Shown here: positions 26,575-35,461 of the stretch, in pieces
Position numbering within the stretch: position 1 is the first letter of the stretch
Layout of the letters: each line of letters begins with the position of its first letter
Source: Thiomicrospira sp. XS5
Lineage (GTDB): Bacteria; Pseudomonadota; Gammaproteobacteria; Thiomicrospirales; Thiomicrospiraceae
Length of the DNA stretch: 64,000 nt
Direction of reading: 5' to 3'
Assembly: GCF_001507555.1 (NCBI RefSeq)
Contig: NZ_LQBO01000001.1
Coordinates: 1,426,001 to 1,490,000 of the forward strand
Position numbers and translations under genes: made by a program
The notes under the pieces: model-generated
The model's database searches: none
Told to the model about the DNA's origin: nothing
Seen by the model: only the letters and a program-made list of their open reading frames with translations

Positions 26575-27191
26575 CAGTAGTCAACGCCTTTTTGCGCTTT
26601 AATGCCAGCGGTATAGGCGTGTTTTTCATCGCGAATCTCGGAAACGGTGTCGGCGATGTCGCGCAGTTCCGCCAGTGCGGACCGCCCCGTGACCACCAGA
26701 TGTTGGTTCTCCGGGCGGGCCAGAAGCGCATCCAGTACGGTGTCTTGATCGAGGTAGTCGTAACTGAGCAGGTAGGTGAGTTCGTCCAGCACCACCAAGT
26801 CGTAACGTGGGTTTGTGAGCATGCCCATCGCGACTTCCCAGCCTTTTCGGGAGGTTTGGATGTCCTGTTCACGGTTTTGGGTGTCCCAAGTGAACCCGTC
26901 GCCCAATACGTGCCATTCGCAGTTGGGGTGGGTGCTGAAAAAAGCTTCTTCTCCGGTGTCGGTCCGGCTTTTGATGAATTGGCACACGCCGACGTTCAAG
27001 CCGTGGCCGAGCGCGCGGGCCACCATACCGAAGGCGGAGGTGGATTTGCCTTTGCCGTTACCGGTGATGACGAGCAACACGCCTTTTTCGTCCTGAGCAC
27101 GGGCAATGGAAGCATCGATTTGGGATTTTTTACGCTCCATGCGAGTTTTGTGGTATTGGTTCCGCTTGTCGGTTGTGGCTGAGTGGGTCAT
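26574..27191 (-). CDS. cobO: Cob(I)alamin adenosyltransferase CobO/BtuR
   Basis: 205 residues: the P-loop variant ITGNGKGKSTSAFG near the start, then VCQFIKSRTDTGEEAFF, the acidic YDLVVLDELTYLLSYDYLD and HLVVTGRSALAELRDIAD. This is the CobO/CobA/BtuR family, which moves the adenosyl group of ATP to the corrinoid cobalt. Its ATG overlaps the cobQ stop (ATGA) and its stop overlaps the btuF start, so all three should be translated in a coupled way. Confidence 0.94.
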   Translation of the reverse strand: MTHSATTDKRNQYHKTRMERKKSQIDASIARAQDEKGVLLVITGNGKGKSTSAFGMVARALGHGLNVGVCQFIKSRTDTGEEAFFSTHPNCEWHVLGDGFTWDTQNREQDIQTSRKGWEVAMGMLTNPRYDLVVLDELTYLLSYDYLDQDTVLDALLARPENQHLVVTGRSALAELRDIADTVSEIRDEKHAYTAGIKAQKGVDY

Positions 27192-28687
27192 GCTTTCTGT
27201 CCTAAGATACTGTCGATTTTTTCAATGTCCAAATGCTGTTCCAGCGTGTCGGCCAGGCGGTTCAGTTGGGTTTCCCGGTGCTGGTCCAGATGAAACGTTG
27301 CGGCGTCGCGTAACCCTGCCCATTCTAACAGGCTTTTTTGGCCTTCGGGATGGTCGAATAAGCCGTGGCAATAGGTGGCGAGGATTTGGTTGTCTTTGGA
27401 AAGGGCGCCGTCTCTTAGGCCATATTCCCAGTTGAGGGCCGGTGCGTAACCGCTGAAATCGGTCTCGCCCTGATGGATTTCATAACCGGAAATCGGGGCT
27501 TTGGGTCCGAAGTTCAAATGCCCCGAGTGGCGTTTCAACTGTTTGCGCGGTTTCAAGATGGTTTCGTACTGGAAGCAGCCGAAACCATTCATTTCCGTTT
27601 GGGTGGATTCCAGTTGGCCCGGGTCGTGAATTTTATAGCCCAGCATTTGCAATCCGCCGCAGAGGCCGATGACTTTACCGCCATAGCGCAGGTGGCGTTT
27701 CAGAGCGTTTTCCCAGCCTTGTTGTTTGAGCCAGGCCAGGTCAAACGCCACGTTTTTGCTGCCGGGCAGAATCATCAGGTCGGCAGGGGGAATGGTTTCA
27801 TTGTGCTTGATCCATTGAAAGTCGATGTCCGGGTGCCATTGCAGTGGGTCCATGTCGGTATGATTGGCGATGTGCGGCAACAGCGGGCAGATGACGTTGA
27901 ACCTGTGGTTGGTCGAATCTTGAATCTCACCAGGCCTGGTGGTTTTTGTATCGGTGACATCGGCCACAGCAATGGCGTCTTCGGCATCGAGTTTTAAGTC
28001 GTGCAGATAGGGCAGGACGCCGAGCACCGGTTTTCGGGTGCGTTTTTCGAGCCAGTCGAGCCCGTCCTGTAACAGGGCGATGTCACCGCGGAAGCGGTTG
28101 ATGACAAAACCTTGGATACGTTTCCTTTCAGAAGGTGTCAGACACGCCAGCGTTCCGACGATGTGGGCGAACACGCCGCCTTTGTCGATGTCGGCGATGA
28201 GAATGACGGGGCAATCGACCTGTTCCGCAAAGCCCATATTGGCAATATCGCCTTGCCGAAGGTTGACTTCGGCCGGGCTGCCGGCCCCTTCGACAAACAG
28301 GGTCTCGTATTGGTCGGACAACTTTTGAAAGGAATCCCAAACCGCGTTGGCGGCCCGGGGTTTGTAGCGATGATAGTCTTGCGCGTTGAGCTGGCCGATG
28401 GCTTGCCCTTGCAGGATGACTTGAGCACCGGTATCGCTGTTGGGTTTCAGCAATATCGGGTTCATGTGTACCGATAAGGGGGCACCGGCCGCTTGGGCTT
28501 GCAATGCCTGGGCACGGCCGATTTCGCCGCCGTCTTCGGTGACGGCGCTGTTCAGGGCCATATTCTGCGGTTTGAACGGAGCGATTTGATGGCCGCGCCG
28601 GGCATAGAGGCGGCACAATCCGGCAACCAGCGTGCTTTTGCCGGCATCGGAGGTGCAACCTTGAACCATCAAACAGCGCGCAGACAT
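27188..28687 (-). CDS. cobQ: Cobyric acid synthase CobQ/CbiP
   Basis: 499 residues. The N-terminal dethiobiotin-synthetase-like domain starts MVQGCTSDAGKSTLVAGLCR and continues with FKPQNMALNSAVT. The C-terminal glutamine amidotransferase domain has GKVIGLCGGLQMLG, with the nucleophile Cys, and a histidine in TYCHGLFDHPE. It amidates the corrin side chains b, d, e and g using glutamine. It starts 3 bp after the btuB stop. No other corrin-ring genes are in the window. Carries a CCAGGCCTGG copy at 27930. Confidence 0.95.
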   Translation of the reverse strand: MSARCLMVQGCTSDAGKSTLVAGLCRLYARRGHQIAPFKPQNMALNSAVTEDGGEIGRAQALQAQAAGAPLSVHMNPILLKPNSDTGAQVILQGQAIGQLNAQDYHRYKPRAANAVWDSFQKLSDQYETLFVEGAGSPAEVNLRQGDIANMGFAEQVDCPVILIADIDKGGVFAHIVGTLACLTPSERKRIQGFVINRFRGDIALLQDGLDWLEKRTRKPVLGVLPYLHDLKLDAEDAIAVADVTDTKTTRPGEIQDSTNHRFNVICPLLPHIANHTDMDPLQWHPDIDFQWIKHNETIPPADLMILPGSKNVAFDLAWLKQQGWENALKRHLRYGGKVIGLCGGLQMLGYKIHDPGQLESTQTEMNGFGCFQYETILKPRKQLKRHSGHLNFGPKAPISGYEIHQGETDFSGYAPALNWEYGLRDGALSKDNQILATYCHGLFDHPEGQKSLLEWAGLRDAATFHLDQHRETQLNRLADTLEQHLDIEKIDSILGQKA

Positions 28688-28690
28688 CGG

Positions 28691-30538
28691 CTAGAAAGTG
28701 CCTCGCAAACCGAACGACACTTGTGTGCCGCCATTGCCATAGACATAGGCGGGCGTGGTGCCGTCACTTTCGTAACTGGCCACGGCGCTGGTGTAGTCGT
28801 CGTCGAACAGGTTCAAGACTTTTCCGTACAGGGTGAAGTGGTTGTTCAGAGCGTAATCGGCGGTGAGGTCGGTGACGAAGTATTCGCCGATTTGAGCGCC
28901 TTGTTTATCCACTTTGTCGTACATGCTACCGATGTAACGTGTTTCCCACCCCAGATGTAAACCGGCCAAACTGTAGTTGTCGATTTGCAATGACGCTTGT
29001 TGTTCCGGACGGTGACTGAGCCATTGGTCGTCGTCGTTTTTGGCGCTCTGGTAGGTGTAACCGAGCTTTAAATCGGTGTGAATGGCGGTAATATCAGTTT
29101 GGTAGGACGCTTCCACGCCGCTGAATTTCGATTTACCGGACAGGTTTTCGTAGTAATCGTTTGGCCAGGTGCCGCCGTAGTTGATGAGATTTTTGGTTTC
29201 GGTTTGGTAATAGGTCACTTCCAATCCGTAAGCGCCCAAGGTGATGTCGTAGGCTTCGGTTTCTTCCGGTTGCAGGTCGTGAGTGGCGCCGTAGGTCACT
29301 TGATAGAGTGTGGGGGCGTTATAGGCCGTTCCAACGTTGGCGCTGGCATAGATGTCCGGTGTAAAGTAGTTTTTAATGCCGACCTTTCCAGTGACTTTGT
29401 TGTCGAATTTGCTGAATTCGTCATAACGCAGGGCTTCGGTAATGATCAGACGGTTGCCGTTGAATTGGTTGGTGTTGTTCAGCGCCACGCCGGTATTGTA
29501 ATAGCGACTGGTGTCGCCCGAGGAACTGTTGGTGCCTTCGAATTCCTTGGAGGTCAGGCTGGCGGCCAGTCGTTGATTGGTGGCGTATTCGTAATGGCCT
29601 TTGGCACCGTATTCGGTGAGCTGACCGTCATTATATTGATCGATTTCGTTTTCCAGCCAGTAGACGGACGCGTTGAGGTCATTTTGCTCGTATTGATAGC
29701 TCAATTTTTTGATGGTGTTGCTGTAGTCGCTTTCATAAAAGGTGCCGGCCGCATCGGGGTTGATGCTGCTGTCGTATTGACTGGAAGAGCTGGTGTTTTT
29801 CAAAAAGGCTTCCAAGCGATGACCGGTCATCGGTTTGAGGCCGATTTTCATCGAGACGTCGGTTTGCTGGAAGGCATCGTCTTCCAAACCGTCGTTGGAA
29901 TGGTGATACGGACGAACCGCCGAGAAACCATCGGTGGAAAGATCTGACAACGTGAAGAGGAAGTCGGCTTTATCGCTGGAAGCCCCCAAGACCGTATTCA
30001 AACGTTGGGTGTTGTAAGTGCCGCCTTCCAGACTGAATTGCGCTACGTTTTGCGCTTTTCGGGTGACGATGTTGATGACGCCGGCCGAGGCATTGGCACC
30101 CCACACACCGGATTGCGGACCTTTGATGATTTCAATGCGTTCCACATCGCCCAACAGCAAGGAGGAAATAATCGCGCCGCCGGTGCCCATCGGGTTGGTC
30201 ATTTCAATGCCGTCCACCATAATCAAGGTGGCGTTATTACTTTGACCACGCATGAAGATGGAGGTGGCTGTGCCATAGCCGCCATTGCTTTTGACGGTAA
30301 CGCCCGGCACGGTTTTCAGCGCTTGGGCCAGGGTTTTATATTGTTTTTCTTCGATTTCCTGTCGGGTAATGACATCGTAATCGGCGGTGACCGAATGAGC
30401 GCTTTGGTCAGTGTTGTTGGCGGATACGATGATTTTATCGAGCGATTGAGTGTTGGCCGCCTGTAGTTGGCCGGCGCATAGCACGGAAGCCAGGCCAATC
30501 GAAATTGGACTGAGTTTGCATGTTACTTTAGGGGTCAT
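28691..30538 (-). CDS. btuB: TonB-dependent outer-membrane receptor, BtuB-like
   Basis: 615 residues from ATG 30538, chosen because AAGGAA lies just upstream and a signal peptide follows (ending LQA). The TonB box is DKIIVSAN. The plug domain has ITRQEIEEKQYKTLAQALKTVPGV, FMRGQSNNATLIMVDGIEM and VERIEIIKGPQSGVWGANASAGVINIVTRK. The barrel ends in VSFGLRGTF with the terminal Phe. The riboswitch upstream and the cobQ-cobO-btuF genes behind it make cobalamin or a corrinoid the likely substrate. A long leader (about 350 nt between aptamer and ATG) contains the hairpin GAAATCTC/GAGATTTC at 30729-30750. Confidence 0.9.
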   Translation of the reverse strand: MTPKVTCKLSPISIGLASVLCAGQLQAANTQSLDKIIVSANNTDQSAHSVTADYDVITRQEIEEKQYKTLAQALKTVPGVTVKSNGGYGTATSIFMRGQSNNATLIMVDGIEMTNPMGTGGAIISSLLLGDVERIEIIKGPQSGVWGANASAGVINIVTRKAQNVAQFSLEGGTYNTQRLNTVLGASSDKADFLFTLSDLSTDGFSAVRPYHHSNDGLEDDAFQQTDVSMKIGLKPMTGHRLEAFLKNTSSSSQYDSSINPDAAGTFYESDYSNTIKKLSYQYEQNDLNASVYWLENEIDQYNDGQLTEYGAKGHYEYATNQRLAASLTSKEFEGTNSSSGDTSRYYNTGVALNNTNQFNGNRLIITEALRYDEFSKFDNKVTGKVGIKNYFTPDIYASANVGTAYNAPTLYQVTYGATHDLQPEETEAYDITLGAYGLEVTYYQTETKNLINYGGTWPNDYYENLSGKSKFSGVEASYQTDITAIHTDLKLGYTYQSAKNDDDQWLSHRPEQQASLQIDNYSLAGLHLGWETRYIGSMYDKVDKQGAQIGEYFVTDLTADYALNNHFTLYGKVLNLFDDDYTSAVASYESDGTTPAYVYGNGGTQVSFGLRGTF

Positions 30539-30885
30539 GGAAAGTTCCTTCGTTTGGATCAGAACCCGAATATTCCACAAATTTACACTGACCTTGCTGG
30601 TTCCTTGATTCCACAAGCAATATTTCTTCAGTCGGTCGTAATCATTGATACGACACTTCGTCAGAAATTTTCTTGTGAAGCCAATGTCCTGCGCAATCTC
30701 AGCACAAATTCATGAAACATTCGGGTTTGAAATCTCTTTAAGGAGATTTCTAATAACGAAGGCAAAACGGTTTACGGCGGCCGCATCAGACGGATTGCCG
30801 TAAAAACAGATAAAGGGTCGTTGCTAAAGGAGCATTGCGAACGAAGCCTTGAAGTACCTGCCGTATTGCCCACCGCAATCGGTTT

Positions 30886-31072
30886 GGTGACATCTTTGTC
30901 GTTTACTGTCAGGCCGGTATCCGGGCTGAAGAGCAATTCGCAGACGCCTTCTCAAAGCAATGCTTCAATGGCATGGGGTCTGGTTTTCTCTATCACCGTT
31001 GCGGGGGCAGCACTGGATTGGAAGATCACTTAAACGTGAGCTTCGCACCAGTTTCCCGTTTAACGCGTCACC
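30886..31072 (-). ncRNA. Cobalamin riboswitch upstream of btuB
   Basis: On the minus strand I see the AdoCbl-riboswitch landmarks in order: GGGAAACTGGTG (about 31043-31056), CTGCCCCCGCAACGGTGA, GAGAAGGCG, and CCGGATACCGGCC followed by TGAC (ending about 30908). GGTGAC (31067-31072) could pair with GTCACC (30886-30891) to close the domain. It lies 350 nt before btuB, reading toward it, and should lower expression of btuB-cobQ-cobO-btuF when B12 is plentiful. The remaining 30539-30885 stretch is the leader, and 31073-31172 shows nothing. Confidence 0.88.
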
Positions 31073-31172
31073 ATCCATGCGAATGGGCGCGCACCTGAAG
31101 GGCAAATATTAAAAGGTTTGATGCGGTTTATCAATTAAATTTAATTCAAGCCAGTATGAATGAAATTCAATA

Positions 31173-31700
31173 TTAGATGAACAGGCTTTGTTCTTGCGGG
31201 GTTTGTGCAAAATAGGTGGCGGCGCCGGCAAATTCCAAACCGTCGATTAAGTCTTCCGGCTGATAGCCGAGCAGTTCCATGCTCATCTGGCAGACGGTGA
31301 ATTTAACGCCAAGTTCCTGGCAGAGGGTGCGCATTTCATCGAAAGGCAATTGGCCGTGTTTCTGCAGGGTGCGGTGAAACATCCAGGTGGCGGCGCTTGT
31401 CATGCCGGGCAGCGACCAGATGATGTCCGGTAGAAAGCGCCAGTCAACGGTTTGCAGCCAGTTGGGCCCGATGGGGCTTTTCAATGGCATGCCGGGGTTG
31501 CCGACCGGAGACACTTTGAGGCGGGCGGTGTCTTTCAACAGGCAGTTGATGCCGTAGAAGGTGAAGAAGATTTCCACGTCTTTGCCCATGGCCACCGCGC
31601 TGCTGGCAAGAATCATCGGCGGGTAAGACCAATCCAAAGAACCTTTGGATTGAATGATGCTAAAGCTCGCCGTGTCTGGCATCGTGTTTGTGTCGGTCAT
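31173..31700 (-). CDS. DsrE/DsrF-like sulfur-relay family protein
   Basis: 175 residues resembling the DsrE2 type: SIIQSKGSLDWSYPPMILASSAVAMGKDVEIFFTFYGINCLLKD, then ELGVKFTVCQMSMELLGYQPEDLIDGLEFAGAATYF. Cysteines in the GINCLL and FTVCQMSM positions match those used for sulfur transfer in the DsrE-like group. It has a central hydrophobic part. In sulfur oxidisers such proteins are encoded with sulfur-carrier genes; here the neighbours are not of that kind. AAGGA precedes the ATG. Confidence 0.82.
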   Translation of the reverse strand: MTDTNTMPDTASFSIIQSKGSLDWSYPPMILASSAVAMGKDVEIFFTFYGINCLLKDTARLKVSPVGNPGMPLKSPIGPNWLQTVDWRFLPDIIWSLPGMTSAATWMFHRTLQKHGQLPFDEMRTLCQELGVKFTVCQMSMELLGYQPEDLIDGLEFAGAATYFAQTPQEQSLFI

Positions 31701-31727
31701 GGGAACATCCTTGTGCGTTGTCTTAAA

Positions 31728-31749
31728 AATGGCCAGGTCTGGCCGTTTT
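31728..31749. repeat. Iterated palindrome variant (CCAGGTCTGG) between two genes
   Basis: AAAAATGG-CCAGGTCTGG-CCGTTTTA lies in the 60-bp gap between the DsrE-like gene and the small membrane protein gene. The arms pair with one internal wobble and have A and T runs at the ends, so it could act as a terminator. Confidence 0.55.
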
Positions 31750-31760
31750 AGGAACTTCTG

Positions 31761-32033
31761 TTAGGAATCGCTCGGTTTCTGCTCGTCGGACGGGGCCAGC
31801 ATTTTTTGCGTCAAACGATAAGACAACCACAAGGCGGGCAGAACGATGACGAGCGTGAACAGCGCCGACATCAGGCTTTCCTGCGGTGTGGAGTCTTGAA
31901 GGTGGGTGACGATGCCGACGACGAGGGCAATGAGTATCGCATTGCGCAAGGCGCGTCTCAAAGGCGGTTGGCGCGACGGTTCGAAACGGCTTTTGGCCGG
32001 TGCGGTTTCCTGTGGTTTGGCATCGTTTGACAT
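31761..32033 (-). CDS. Small two-helix membrane protein of unknown function
   Basis: 90 residues from ATG 32033, preceded by GGGAG (a TTG 12 bp upstream is in frame). A polar proline/lysine-rich N-terminus (PSRQPPLRRALR) is followed by two hydrophobic helices (about 32-48 and 55-76). The pattern resembles DUF2798-type two-helix proteins but I am not sure. It lies between the DsrE-like and DUF1841 genes on the same strand. Confidence 0.65.
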   Translation of the reverse strand: MSNDAKPQETAPAKSRFEPSRQPPLRRALRNAILIALVVGIVTHLQDSTPQESLMSALFTLVIVLPALWLSYRLTQKMLAPSDEQKPSDS

Positions 32034-32045
32034 AAGCACTCCCAA

Positions 32046-32477
32046 TTAGGATTTCAGTAAATTTTGCAAACAGCTTAAATAAGCGTCTTCATCCGGCATG
32101 CCCTGGTTTTGTTGGGCCTGCCAAAGCGCTTCGCCCAAGCAGTCCATCATGGCGTGTTCGGTGTCGTGAACATTGCCCAGTTGTTCACCGAGTTGCTGGT
32201 AAACGGCTTGAATACCGGCCGGGCGATCCAAGGCCACCTGTTCCTGCAACGCCAAATGCATGCCCATGTGAAGAAATGGGTTGGTTTCGCCCATTTCCGG
32301 CAGATAATCGCTGCCCAGGTGTTTTTCGTTGTTGAGCATGGCATGGTATTCCGGGTGCATTTCAATCACCCGGGCCACACGGGTTTCCATGGCGTCCAAG
32401 GGGTCGTTTTGCGTGGCTTTACGCCAGGTATCGGCGTAAAACTGGCGCATTTTGTCGCGTTCAGTGGTATAAAACAT
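32046..32477 (-). CDS. DUF1841 family protein
   Basis: 143 residues: MRQFYADTWRKATQNDPLDAMETRVARVIEMHPEYHAML, NPFLHMGMHLALQEQVALDRPAGI and VHDTEHAMMDCLGEALWQAQ. This matches the DUF1841 pattern with conserved histidines (HPEYH, HMGMHL, HDTEH). No function is known. It is cytosolic and has no signal. It probably heads the run DUF1841 - small membrane protein - DsrE-like. Confidence 0.85.
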   Translation of the reverse strand: MFYTTERDKMRQFYADTWRKATQNDPLDAMETRVARVIEMHPEYHAMLNNEKHLGSDYLPEMGETNPFLHMGMHLALQEQVALDRPAGIQAVYQQLGEQLGNVHDTEHAMMDCLGEALWQAQQNQGMPDEDAYLSCLQNLLKS

Positions 32478-32716
32478 GGTCGAAAAAAGTTTGATTTCAA
32501 TGAGGCATAGTGTACCGAAAACGACTTTTGTTCGGAACGGTTTTTGAGTTTTTTAGAAGGCTGTACGGAAAGTCGCCAGGCCTGAACGGCGGTGTGGGCG
32601 CGGCTTCATACTCTTTGCACATTTATGTAACAATCGAAACCTATACTGATGATTCGAAATAATCGCGTAAAATACAACGATAACCCAATTCTTAAAATCA
32701 TTCGGAGAGAGAATAG

Positions 32717-33274
32717 ATGAGCATGAAAAATTCGGCGGACGCCTATGGTTTAGTGACTCGAGCCAACCATTGGATCAGTGGACTGTTATTTATTGGCTTG
32801 ATTGCTTTGGGGATTTACATGGCCGGACTGCCGAAATCACCGGGGAAATTTGAACTGTATGACATTCATAAAGCCCTCGGGGTGATTCTGCTTGGACTGG
32901 TGGTGATCCGTCTGATTTGGTTGAAGGTCTCGCCAAACCCAGCGGTAATTGCCTCGAAACGCTCCGAAGAAGTGTTGGCACACATTGTCCGTGGTTTTCT
33001 GTACCTTGGTTTGATTTTGATGCCGTTGTCCGGTTGGGTCATGTCCAACGCCGGCGGGCATGAGGTAGAGGTCTTTGGCTGGTTCACCATGCCGCAAATC
33101 GTACCGGAAAACGAAACCATCGGCGGAATCGCCAAAGCGGTGCACGCCATCGCCGGGCAATTCATTTTGCCAGCAGCGATTTTGTTGCACATTGCCGGCG
33201 CCCTGAAACATCACTTTGTGTACAAGGATGCTACCTTGACGCGTATGTTGGGGCGTAAAGCGCCGCAAAAATAA
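32717..33274 (+). CDS. Cytochrome b561 family protein
   Basis: 185 residues, four membrane helices. The haem-binding histidines are seen in TRANHWISGLLF, YDIHKALGVILL, AVHAIAGQFILPAAILLHIAGALKHHF. This is the YodB/CybB-type bacterial b561, an inner-membrane di-haem protein that exchanges electrons with quinol, or with superoxide in one studied case. GGAGAGAG precedes the ATG. It is followed after 21 bp by a two-component pair. Confidence 0.92.
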   Translation: MSMKNSADAYGLVTRANHWISGLLFIGLIALGIYMAGLPKSPGKFELYDIHKALGVILLGLVVIRLIWLKVSPNPAVIASKRSEEVLAHIVRGFLYLGLILMPLSGWVMSNAGGHEVEVFGWFTMPQIVPENETIGGIAKAVHAIAGQFILPAAILLHIAGALKHHFVYKDATLTRMLGRKAPQK

Positions 33275-33295
33275 GCGCGGTCGAGCGTGTTGCTG

Positions 33296-34726
33296 ATGAA
33301 GATTTCCTTAAGATTTAAATTGATTCTGGTGTTGCTGAGCTTCGGGTTTCTGATGCTCGGCGCCATGGTGTGGAGCAACCAGTATTTGTTGCATGACACC
33401 ATGGTCAAATACGTCGATAAACGTGACCAGTTGCGTTTGGAACGTTTGAAAAACAACATCGAAGTCTATATGGACGAAAAGGGCATCTTCGACACCAAAG
33501 ACATTGATTTGGGCGTCTGGCAACGCTTGCTGACGGCCTCGCACCGGGTGGATTTGACGCACACTTATATTCCGATGGACATTCTGTTGGAGCGTGAATA
33601 CCCGACCTTGCTGAAAATTCATCCCGATGAATTCGAAAGCCGCGTCAGCTTGATGAGTAAGGACGGCAAGTTGATTGTCGGGCCGCCGCCGACGGAAAAC
33701 GGGATGGTGGAGTGTATCCGGGTGGACCGCGAGGAAGCGGGGCACCTGGGATACAATCATCGTAAAGAATTGACCGACAAGTCGGATATTGAGTTTGCGC
33801 AAAACCAGTCCTTTATTTTTACCTGGGGCGCCATTCTGGTCACCCTTTTGGCTTTGTTATTCCTGTTGCCGTTCGCCAGCCATTTCCTGATACCGATTCG
33901 GAAAATCACACGCGGGATGCGTCGTCTGTCGCAAGGGCATTTCTCGACGCGGTTGAAACAGAACCGTTCCGACGAGTTGGGGCAACTCCAGCAGGACTTC
34001 AACCATTTGGCGGCGACCTTGGAGCAAAGCAAGCAAAGTCGTAATCAGTGGATTGCGGATATTTCCCATGAATTGCGGACGCCGTTGACGGTATTGCAAG
34101 GCAGTTTGGAAGCCATTAAAGACGGTATTCGTCCGGCGACGGAGCGCAATATCCAGCAAATCTATGAAGAGGTGATGTTGTTGAACCGCTTGGTGGATGA
34201 CCTTTATCAGGTGACTTTGAATGATGTCGGTGGTTTGCACTACAAAATGAACCGGGTGTCCTTCAAGGAAATCCTGTCGCGTTCGCTGGAAACCGTGGAA
34301 GGTGCCATTCAGGAGAAGGGCTTGAAACTGTCCTTGACCTTGCCGGCGGATAAGTGTGAAATCAACGGGGATGAGTCCCGCTTGCAGCAGATGATTACCA
34401 ATTTGTTGTTGAACAGCATTGCGTATACCGATGCAGTACAAGCCGATAAAGATCAACAGCCGGGGCAAATCGATGTGGCGCTGATTTGCGACGCCAAACA
34501 TGTACAGTTGGAGATCACCGATTCGGCTCCGACGGTTGAACCGGACGATTTGACGCATCTGTTTGAACGCCTGTTCCGAACCGAAGGGTCACGCAGCCGT
34601 CGACACGGTGGGGCGGGACTTGGTTTGGCGATTGTTCAGCAAATTGTTCAAGCGCATCAGGGCGAAGTATCAGCCACTCAATCCGAGCTGGGCGGCATCA
34701 AGGTAACGGTACGTTTACCGCTTTAA
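33296..34726 (+). CDS. Sensor histidine kinase, BaeS-like
   Basis: 476 residues from ATG 33296. Two membrane helices (about 7-27 and 175-200) flank a periplasmic sensor region, then comes a HAMP domain (PIRKITRGMRRLSQGHFSTRL), a HisKA domain with H258 in DISHELRTPLTVLQGSLEAIKDG, and a HATPase domain (N-box LLLNSIAYTD, HGGAGLGLAIVQQIVQ). The HisKA block and the paired regulator resemble E. coli BaeSR, which responds to envelope stress. The signal here is unknown. It ends 13 bp before the regulator gene. Confidence 0.9.
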   Translation: MKISLRFKLILVLLSFGFLMLGAMVWSNQYLLHDTMVKYVDKRDQLRLERLKNNIEVYMDEKGIFDTKDIDLGVWQRLLTASHRVDLTHTYIPMDILLEREYPTLLKIHPDEFESRVSLMSKDGKLIVGPPPTENGMVECIRVDREEAGHLGYNHRKELTDKSDIEFAQNQSFIFTWGAILVTLLALLFLLPFASHFLIPIRKITRGMRRLSQGHFSTRLKQNRSDELGQLQQDFNHLAATLEQSKQSRNQWIADISHELRTPLTVLQGSLEAIKDGIRPATERNIQQIYEEVMLLNRLVDDLYQVTLNDVGGLHYKMNRVSFKEILSRSLETVEGAIQEKGLKLSLTLPADKCEINGDESRLQQMITNLLLNSIAYTDAVQADKDQQPGQIDVALICDAKHVQLEITDSAPTVEPDDLTHLFERLFRTEGSRSRRHGGAGLGLAIVQQIVQAHQGEVSATQSELGGIKVTVRLPL

Positions 34727-34739
34727 AGAAGGAAACAAC

Positions 34740-35420
34740 ATGACAGCACAAACGGTTCTCGTGGTGGAAGATGAAATCAAAATCGCCAATATCGTGCAGG
34801 AATACCTTGAAGACAGCGGCTTCAAGGTGCATGTGATTGATAACGGTTTGGAGGTCGTCGACTGGGTCAAGCAGCATTCGGTGGATTTGGTGTTGTTGGA
34901 TGTGATGTTGCCGGGTAAGGACGGCTTGCAAATCTGTAAAGAAGTGCGCGCCTTCAGCCAGGTGCCGATTATTATGTTGACCGCTAAAGTGGAAGAAATC
35001 GATCGGATTCTCGGCTTGGAACTCGGTGCAGACGATTATGTGTGTAAACCTTTCAGCCCTCGGGAACTGCTGGCGCGGGTTAAGGCCCTGCTTCGGCGCA
35101 GTACGAACCATAATGAGCACTTGAATGACGACGTCTGGCAAATGGACGAAGAGCGTTACCAAGTGCGTTATCAAGGTAAGACCGTGGGGTTGTCATTGGT
35201 GGAGTTTGCGATTTTGAAGCTGTTGAGCGAGTCGCCCGGTCGTATTTATTCCCGTACCCAATTGATCGGCAGTATCTATCCGGATAATCGCGTGGTGTCG
35301 GATCGAACCGTTGACAGTCACATCAAGAAGCTGCGCCATAAACTGGCCGAAGAGTTGACCGATAAGGAGTTGATTCACTCGGTGTATGGCGTGGGTTATA
35401 AGTTCGAAATGCTGGCGTGA
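34740..35420 (+). CDS. OmpR-family response regulator, BaeR-like
   Basis: 226 residues: a receiver domain with acidic pocket EDE, phospho-acceptor D54 in LLDVMLPG, and conserved Thr and Lys (MLTAKVEE, CKPFSPRELLARVK), followed by a winged-helix DNA-binding domain (LSLVEFAILKLLSESPGRIYSRTQLI, RTVDSHIKKLRHKL, SVYGVGYKFE). The receiver is very like BaeR. It acts with the kinase encoded immediately upstream. The second MITE-like copy begins 41 bp after the stop. Confidence 0.92.
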   Translation: MTAQTVLVVEDEIKIANIVQEYLEDSGFKVHVIDNGLEVVDWVKQHSVDLVLLDVMLPGKDGLQICKEVRAFSQVPIIMLTAKVEEIDRILGLELGADDYVCKPFSPRELLARVKALLRRSTNHNEHLNDDVWQMDEERYQVRYQGKTVGLSLVEFAILKLLSESPGRIYSRTQLIGSIYPDNRVVSDRTVDSHIKKLRHKLAEELTDKELIHSVYGVGYKFEMLA

Positions 35421-35461
35421 TTTTCGGTCTGAAAAACGTTTAAGTATTGTTGCGAAAATAA

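Noticed and set aside
30821-31033. 70-codon plus-strand frame upstream of btuB
   Set aside because: It lies antisense to the cobalamin riboswitch, whose conserved motifs explain the sequence.
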